From the NCBI GenBank assembly GCA_013813125.1, contig JACCSH010000047.1:1-10317 (forward strand): a stretch of 10,317 nucleotides of DNA. The letters are read 5' to 3'. This stretch comes from Nocardioidaceae bacterium (GTDB lineage: Bacteria > Actinomycetota > Actinomycetes > Propionibacteriales > Nocardioidaceae). The notes under the pieces are model-generated. The model did not search any database and was not told the origin of the DNA. It saw only the letters and a program-made list of their open reading frames with translations. Below are positions 7,441 to 10,317 of the stretch, in pieces. A program made the translations under genes and the position numbers. The number at the start of each line of letters is the position of its first letter. Within the stretch, counting starts at the first letter, position 1.

Positions 7441-7510
7441 ATGAGGCCTCCAAGGCTTGACGGCGCTCGCCTTCCCCTTGCCAACGCCGACCGGCTCTTC
7501 GAGGCCTCAT
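7441..7510. repeat. Perfect 10-bp inverted repeat enclosing possible three-way-junction RNA
   Basis: ATGAGGCCTC (7441-7450) and GAGGCCTCAT (7501-7510) are exact reverse complements 50 bp apart. Inside, CAAGG (7451-7455) can pair with CCTTG (7476-7480), stacking on the outer stem and enclosing GGC/GCC. A second small hairpin GCC/GGC lies at 7486-7495. Together these make a plausible three-stem fold. Each outer arm also contains the 8-bp palindrome GAGGCCTC, so paired protein-binding sites are an alternative reading. Confidence 0.5.
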
Positions 7511-7568
7511 CGATGCGCTCACGCTAGAAGGTCGCTCCCGGCGACGTCAATCAGCGTTCGGACAAGCT

Positions 7569-7718
7569 TGTGGAAATCGCTGTGTACAACTTGTGTGCCA
7601 CGTTGCAAGGCTGTGGATATCCAGTGGACGACGACGCCAAAGCCTGTGCAGAACCCGATAACTTTGCGTTAGCAGCGCCTTCTCACCTGCTCGGTACCGC
7701 CTCAGGCCCTGTGGATTC
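7569..7718 (-). promoter_or_regulatory. Cluster of DnaA-box-like motifs
   Basis: Read on the minus strand, this stretch contains ATTTCCACA (7577-7569), TTGTACACA (7589-7581), ATATCCACA (7620-7612), TTCTGCACA (7653-7645) and GAATCCACA (7718-7710). Three share the TCCACA core of the DnaA box (TTATCCACA, or TTGTCCACA in actinomycetes). TTGTACACA differs from the latter at one position. All five have the same orientation and the first two start 12 bp apart. The cluster lies in comparatively AT-richer DNA. No dnaA or dnaN gene is in the window, so a replication origin is not implied; a DnaA-titrating or regulatory site is possible. Confidence 0.4.
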
Positions 7719-7785
7719 CAAATGATTCGAGGACGCCGCGACGTCGGCGGAAGGTCCGGAGGACCGGAACCCAGCATTCGCCGAT

Positions 7786-7791
7786 TACCGT
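7786..7791 (+). promoter_or_regulatory. Probable -10 box of the YgjP-like gene, leaderless
   Basis: TACCGT fits TANNNT and is followed by six bases and the GTG at 7798. No Shine-Dalgarno sequence is visible before that start. GGACCGG at 7761-7767 starts 25 bases upstream, matching the arrangement before the DUF2342 gene. Confidence 0.5.
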
Positions 7792-7797
7792 AATGTC

Positions 7798-8358
7798 GTG
7801 GGCCTTTCGAGCGCAGACGTGAAGATCGACGTCCGTCGATCGCGTCGACGCAAGCGCACGGTGTCGGCCTACCGAGACGGCGAGACGATCGTGGTGATGA
7901 TCCCGGCCCGGCTCAGCCAAGCAGAAGAGCGGCAGTGGGTCGCCACGATGGTCGACCGGATCGCCACGTCCGAACGCAGGCGCCGTCTCGACGATGCAGA
8001 CCTCGCTGCGCGCGCCCAAGCCTTGTCAGAGCGCTACCTCGACGGCTTGGCCGCGGCGTCTTCCGTGCGCTGGGTGACGAACCAGAATGCCCGCTGGGGT
8101 TCGTGTACACCGGTTGATGGCTCGATTCGGCTCTCCACACGGCTCCAAGGGCTGCCGTCGTATGTCATCGACTACGTGCTGCTGCACGAGCTCACCCACC
8201 TGCTGATCCAGGGCCACGGTGAGGAGTTCTGGACCTGGGTGCACCGGTATGACCGAAGTGAACGCGCTCGCGGATTCCTCGACGGCGTCGCCGCCGCGAC
8301 AAGGCGAAACGAGATCGAGAAGGCGGCAAACCACGCTGCAGAACCAGCCACCGAGTGA
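7798..8358 (+). CDS. YgjP-like (DUF45) zinc metallopeptidase, also called M48 family
   Basis: This 186-residue protein has the hallmarks of the YgjP/WLM-like metallopeptidases. An Arg-rich N-terminal strand region (VRRSRRRKRTVSAYRDG, residues 12-28) comes first, then the WGSC motif (W100-C103) and the zinc site HELTH (H130, E131, H134), with a probable third ligand at H140 in QGHGEEFW. All key residues are present, so it is likely an active zinc peptidase, probably cytoplasmic since no signal peptide or membrane helix is seen. Substrates of this family are not well established. The start is GTG at 7798; no other start lies between it and the in-frame stop at 7723, though the GTG at 7819 is a possible shorter alternative. 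It follows the DUF2342 gene after 465 bp and is probably transcribed from its own leaderless promoter. Confidence 0.93.
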   Translation: MGLSSADVKIDVRRSRRRKRTVSAYRDGETIVVMIPARLSQAEERQWVATMVDRIATSERRRRLDDADLAARAQALSERYLDGLAAASSVRWVTNQNARWGSCTPVDGSIRLSTRLQGLPSYVIDYVLLHELTHLLIQGHGEEFWTWVHRYDRSERARGFLDGVAAATRRNEIEKAANHAAEPATE

Positions 8359-8383
8359 CCGTCCAAAGTGGGAGGGTAGCGGG

Positions 8384-8410
8384 ATTTGCCGCATTTGTCG
8401 GTTATGTCGG
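8384..8410. repeat. Three tandem 9-bp iterons
   Basis: ATTTGCCGC (8384-8392), ATTTGTCGG (8393-8401) and TTATGTCGG (8402-8410) are head-to-tail copies of a degenerate 9-mer, directly followed by the hairpin at 8412-8429. They lie 25 bp after the YgjP-like stop and about 190 bp before the DUF5679 gene. They may form a small operator; binding factor unknown. Confidence 0.45.
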
Positions 8411-8411
8411 G

Positions 8412-8429
8412 GAGGAAACCGGCTTCCTC
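8412..8429 (+). terminator. Hairpin after the YgjP-like gene, possible terminator
   Basis: GAGGAA (8412-8417) pairs with TTCCTC (8424-8429) around ACCGGC, 53 bases after the stop codon. There is no U-run immediately after, only a mildly T-rich stretch, so termination is plausible but unproven. Confidence 0.4.
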
Positions 8430-8543
8430 AGCATGTTTATCGCCTCGGCTCATAGGATCGCGTGCGCGGCTGTCGTAGGGTGACGCGAGATCGCCGCCCC
8501 CGCGGCTCAGGGAGACCCATCGCGCGGGTGCGACGAACGCAAT

Positions 8544-8571
8544 GCGGCGTGGTGAACACCCACCACGTCGC
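8544..8571 (+). promoter_or_regulatory. Strong leader hairpin upstream of the DUF5679 gene
   Basis: GCGGCGTGGTG (8544-8554) pairs with CACCACGTCGC (8561-8571) over eleven base pairs, including one G-U, around the 6-base loop AACACC. It ends 14 bases before the ribosome binding site and is separated from it by a run of seven A. The pairing GGTG/CACC inside the loop region offers an alternative fold. It may control translation or mRNA stability of the small zinc-ribbon gene, or act as an attenuator. Confidence 0.5.
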
Positions 8572-8585
8572 CCGTGCCAAAAAAA

Positions 8586-8592
8586 GAGGAGG
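8586..8592 (+). promoter_or_regulatory. Strong ribosome binding site that fixes the DUF5679 start
   Basis: GAGGAGG lies five bases before the ATG at 8598, after seven A residues. It decides against the in-frame GTG at 8574, which lies upstream of this site. Confidence 0.85.
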
Positions 8593-8597
8593 CCATC

Positions 8598-8756
8598 ATG
8601 GCGGAGACCTGGAGCGGTGAGTTCTACTGCGTGAAGTGCAAGGCCAAGCGCGAGGCTAGTGGTGAAGTCCGTGTCAACGATAAGGGCACGCGGATGGCCA
8701 AGGCCACCTGTCCTGAGTGTGGCACCAACCTCAACCGCATCCTCGGCAAGGCCTGA
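8598..8756 (+). CDS. DUF5679 small zinc-ribbon protein
   Basis: This 52-residue protein carries two CxxC pairs, C11-VK-C14 and C38-PE-C41, separated by 23 residues, the layout of a zinc ribbon. It matches the actinobacterial DUF5679 family, which has no assigned function. The middle is basic and polar (KAKREASGEVRVNDKGTRMAKA), which could suit nucleic-acid binding, and it ends NLNRILGKA. There is no membrane segment or export signal. The ATG at 8598 is set by GAGGAGG at 8586-8592; an upstream in-frame GTG at 8574 would place that site inside the gene. The strong ribosome binding site suggests high expression. It stands alone between hairpins: a leader stem at 8544-8571 and a possible terminator overlapping its stop codon. 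The next gene, which encodes the ThiF-like protein, starts 360 bp downstream. Confidence 0.9.
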   Translation: MAETWSGEFYCVKCKAKREASGEVRVNDKGTRMAKATCPECGTNLNRILGKA

Positions 8757-8766
8757 CGCCTCAGGC
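8751..8766 (+). terminator. Hairpin overlapping the DUF5679 stop codon, possible terminator
   Basis: GCCTGA (8751-8756, which includes the TGA stop) pairs perfectly with TCAGGC (8761-8766) around a 4-base loop. No U-run follows. The position suits a U-less actinomycete terminator. Confidence 0.4.
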
Positions 8767-8826
8767 GCCACCTCGCCAGCGCAGCGCTCAGCTCAGGGAC
8801 TGTCCTTTCGTGGCCAGAGGTTCTTC

Positions 8827-9006
8827 CCGAGAGTTCCACCGGACCGCTGCAGTCAAAACGTGCGCCCCAGCAGTCGGGTCAGCCGCATCGTCGCGCGCGC
8901 CGCACAGTCGTCCGCGCCGAGAGTTCCACCGGACCCAATGCAATCGGGCCTGCGCACCAGCGATCGGGCCGGCCGCAGAGTCGTCCGCGCCGCAGAGTCA
9001 TCCGCG
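8827..9006. repeat. Two 90-bp tandem repeat units
   Basis: Units 8827-8916 and 8917-9006 are head-to-tail. The first 19 bases (CCGAGAGTTCCACCGGACC) are identical, and the full units agree at about 65 of 90 positions without any gap. Most differences lie in positions 20-32 of the unit. The period is a multiple of three, so the plus frame is preserved, but no start or ribosome binding site supports a protein. The repeat fills much of the 360-bp gap (8757-9116) between the DUF5679 and ThiF-like genes; nothing else is evident in that gap except the shorter repeat at its end. Confidence 0.8.
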
Positions 9007-9020
9007 CCGCGTCGTCGTCC
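8973..9020. repeat. 17-bp tandem repeat nested at the end of the 90-bp repeat
   Basis: CCGCAGAGTCGTCCGCG (8973-8989), CCGCAGAGTCATCCGCG (8990-9006) and a 14-base shortened copy (9007-9020) are contiguous. A related copy, CCGCACAGTCGTCCGCG, ends the first 90-bp unit at 8900-8916. This points to local slippage or recombination amplification within the larger repeat. Confidence 0.8.
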
Positions 9021-9116
9021 GCGCCAGCAGAGGCATCGGAGCTGGCCTGTGGATGGCGAACGCACCTTCCGCCAGCTTTTTGGCACGCTGAGATCCTCAT
9101 CAGAAGGGACTCTCGC

Positions 9117-10010
9117 GTGCGACCCATGCTCCGCCCCGGCCTGCAGATTCTGCGCCGCGACATGTTCACACTCCAGCTTGGGCTCGACTGGCCAGGGCTC
9201 GCGGTGGTCGAGGAGACGCCGGTGGTTCGGGCAGTGCTCGACGCGATCGACGGCTACCGAGACGTGGCCGGTGTCGTGTTGTGCGCAATGGACGCAGCCG
9301 GCCTTCCACGCTCAGATTGCGAAGCTGCTCTGGCTTTGCTGGTTGAGTGTGGCGCGGTTGTGGCCCAGACAGCGACCTCGTCCGCTGTAAGTGAGCCCGC
9401 CTGGACAGCGCTGTCGTTGCTGGCTGGCCCAGACCACACGGCGGCTGACCTGCTGCGGGAGCGAGCAGACTGCTCTGTCTATGTCGATGGCGTCGGTCAA
9501 GTCGCCTCCCAGGTCCACGCCGCCCTCGCGCTCGCCAAGCTCAAGCTCAGTCAAACAGCGGCCGGTGCCGGTCTGGTCGTCATGGCCACCGACAGCGAGC
9601 CGGCACGATCCCGCGTCGACGACCTGATGCACCTCGGGGTGCCGCACCTGTGGGTCTGCCTCCGTGACCTGGTGGGAGTTCTCGGCCCGTTCGTCATACC
9701 AGGGCATACCGCCTGCCTGCGCTGTGTCGACGCCGCGCGCACCGACCGAGACCCGGCGTGGCCGGCCCTGCTTGACGCTGCGGCTGCGCGGCCGCTGCCG
9801 GTCACCGCGAGCGACCCGGTCCTGTGTGCTCTGGTCGCGTCGTGGGCGGTTCTCGAGGCGCAGACGTGGGCTGCCGGTCTGCACCCTCAAACGAGTGATC
9901 GGGTAATCGAAGTCCCCTACGGTTGCGGCGCGGTTCAAACCGAAGAATTCGACCTTCATCCGCACTGCGGATGTGGATGGCCTACCTGGCAGGACACAAT
10001 GGGCGCATGA
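9117..10010 (+). CDS. Orphan TOMM cyclodehydratase-like protein (leader-binding plus ThiF-like)
   Basis: This 297-residue protein resembles the partner half of azoline-forming cyclodehydratases in thiazole/oxazole-modified peptide pathways. Residues 1-85 look like the leader-peptide-recognition winged helix (RPGLQILRRD, LQLGLD, a helix-rich segment to VVAQ). Residues 118-290 resemble a shortened ThiF/E1 fold with a weak glycine motif (DGVGQVASQ), the PFVIPGHTACLRCVDAARTDRDPAWP stretch (191-216), and probable zinc ligands C200/C203 with C284/C286 in HCGCGWP. No YcaO partner, dehydrogenase or clear precursor gene is in the window, so it may have another job. GTG at 9117 has AGAAGGGA at 9102-9109 seven bases upstream; ATG at 9126 is an alternative start. 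Its TGA overlaps the ATG of the ABC1 kinase gene, implying coupled expression. Confidence 0.82.
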   Translation: MRPMLRPGLQILRRDMFTLQLGLDWPGLAVVEETPVVRAVLDAIDGYRDVAGVVLCAMDAAGLPRSDCEAALALLVECGAVVAQTATSSAVSEPAWTALSLLAGPDHTAADLLRERADCSVYVDGVGQVASQVHAALALAKLKLSQTAAGAGLVVMATDSEPARSRVDDLMHLGVPHLWVCLRDLVGVLGPFVIPGHTACLRCVDAARTDRDPAWPALLDAAAARPLPVTASDPVLCALVASWAVLEAQTWAAGLHPQTSDRVIEVPYGCGAVQTEEFDLHPHCGCGWPTWQDTMGA

Positions 10011-10317
10011 ACGACCTGCCCCGCAAAACCGTAGCGCGGACCGCACGGCTGGCGTCCCTTCCGTTGGGCTATGCCGGGCGGGCGACGCTGGGGTTGGGCA
10101 AGAGGATTGGCGGTGCCCCCGCCGAGGCGGTCGCCGCCGACGTGCAGCAACGCACCGCTGAGCAGCTGTTCAAAGTCCTGGGGGAGCTCAAGGGTGGCGC
10201 CATGAAGTTCGGCCAGGCGATGTCCATCTTCGAGTCGGCGCTCCCAGAGGATCTGGTAGCCCCCTACCGGGCCACGCTGACCCGGCTGCAGGACTCAGCG
10301 CCACCGATGCCGGCAGC
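10007..10317 (+). CDS. ABC1/UbiB (AarF) family atypical kinase, N-terminal part, cut by the window edge
   Basis: Translation from ATG at 10007 gives 103 complete residues and remains open at the right edge. The motif KFGQ (K67-Q70) within LKGGAMKFGQAMS is the KxGQ signature of ABC1 atypical kinases (UbiB/AarF/ADCK), which folds over the active site. LPEDLVAPYRATLTRLQDSAPPM after it is also typical. The Ala-rich loop and catalytic motifs would lie beyond the window. Family members affect quinone or lipid metabolism in other organisms; the actinobacterial branch (Rv3197 type) has no settled substrate. It overlaps the ThiF-like gene by ATGA, so the two are probably translated from one mRNA. In mycobacteria the next gene is whiB7, which could be expected past the edge. 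Confidence 0.9.
   Translation, partial: MNDLPRKTVARTARLASLPLGYAGRATLGLGKRIGGAPAEAVAADVQQRTAEQLFKVLGELKGGAMKFGQAMSIFESALPEDLVAPYRATLTRLQDSAPPMPA

Larger units (their letters stand above)
7333..7797. other. 465-bp gene-free region between the DUF2342 and YgjP-like genes
   Basis: No believable coding region is present; short open frames on both strands lack start signals and protein signatures. The middle (about 7560-7700) looks visibly poorer in G+C than the flanking genes. The region holds, in order, a possible terminator (7335-7376), a 70-nt inverted-repeat element (7441-7510), a cluster of DnaA-box-like motifs (7569-7718) and a probable leaderless promoter (7786-7791). A short unannotated RNA gene is possible. 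Confidence 0.6.

Noticed and set aside
7441..7797. An insertion-sequence remnant bounded by the GAGGCCTC inverted repeats
   Set aside because: The repeats enclose only 50 bp, there is no transposase fragment, and no target-site duplication flanks them.
8451..8481. Promoter for the DUF5679 gene using TAGGAT (8453-8458) or TAGGGT (8476-8481)
   Set aside because: Either hexamer fits TANNNT, but I could not find a -35 element at suitable spacing for either, so I list neither as a feature.
8717..9091. A repeat-containing protein read through the 90-bp units in the plus frame
   Set aside because: The frame starts inside the DUF5679 gene, has no start signal of its own, and is rich in Arg/Ser/Pro as expected for noncoding high-GC DNA. 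The preserved frame follows from the 90-bp period.
8853..9169. Minus-strand open frames across the repeat region and the start of the ThiF-like gene
   Set aside because: They are low-complexity Arg/Ala/Gly translations of the repeats without ribosome binding sites, and they run into the 5' end of a recognised gene on the other strand.

Overview
The window reads as chromosomal DNA of a high-GC actinomycete, most likely a Nocardioides-type member of the Propionibacteriales. The reasons are pervasive G/C at third codon positions, frequent GTG starts, families largely confined to Actinobacteria (UPF0182, PPA1309, DUF2342, DUF5679), and apparent TANNNT -10 boxes placed directly before start codons. 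The gene order resembles the Rv3193c-Rv3197 neighbourhood of Mycobacterium tuberculosis, recalled from knowledge and not searched here.

Layout: 1-258 is noncoding and carries two exact 26-bp direct repeats 26 bp apart. From 5704 down to 259 a five-gene cluster runs on the minus strand: moaE (molybdopterin synthase large subunit), a small single-pass membrane protein, a membrane-anchored PDZ/Lon-type serine protease, a PPA1309 family protein, and a 1018-residue UPF0182 membrane protein. The last three are joined by 4-bp GTGA stop/start overlaps. A 206-bp divergent region (5705-5910) separates this cluster from plus-strand genes: a DUF2342 zincin-like protein lacking the zinc ligands, a YgjP-like WGSC/HExxH metallopeptidase, a 52-residue DUF5679 zinc ribbon, an orphan protein resembling the leader-binding/ThiF-like half of azoline (TOMM) cyclodehydratases, and the start of an ABC1/UbiB-type kinase that overlaps it by ATGA and runs off the right edge.

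The intergenic DNA is rich in structure. It holds a cluster of same-strand DnaA-box-like motifs (7569-7718), a 70-nt element closed by a perfect 10-bp inverted repeat (7441-7510), three 9-bp iterons followed by a hairpin (8384-8429), an 11-bp leader hairpin before the DUF5679 gene (8544-8571), and a nested 90-bp/17-bp tandem repeat (8827-9020). Three genes (moaE, DUF2342, YgjP-like) show the same spacing, TANNNT then exactly six bases then the start codon, which suggests leaderless mRNAs.

How the genes work together is only partly readable. The minus-strand cluster combines one cofactor-synthesis enzyme with envelope proteins, including a membrane protease. The plus-strand set joins a predicted dead zincin, a likely active metallopeptidase, a zinc ribbon, an orphan ThiF-like protein and an atypical kinase. 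No function is established for that set as a unit, and it is the best candidate here for an undescribed system.
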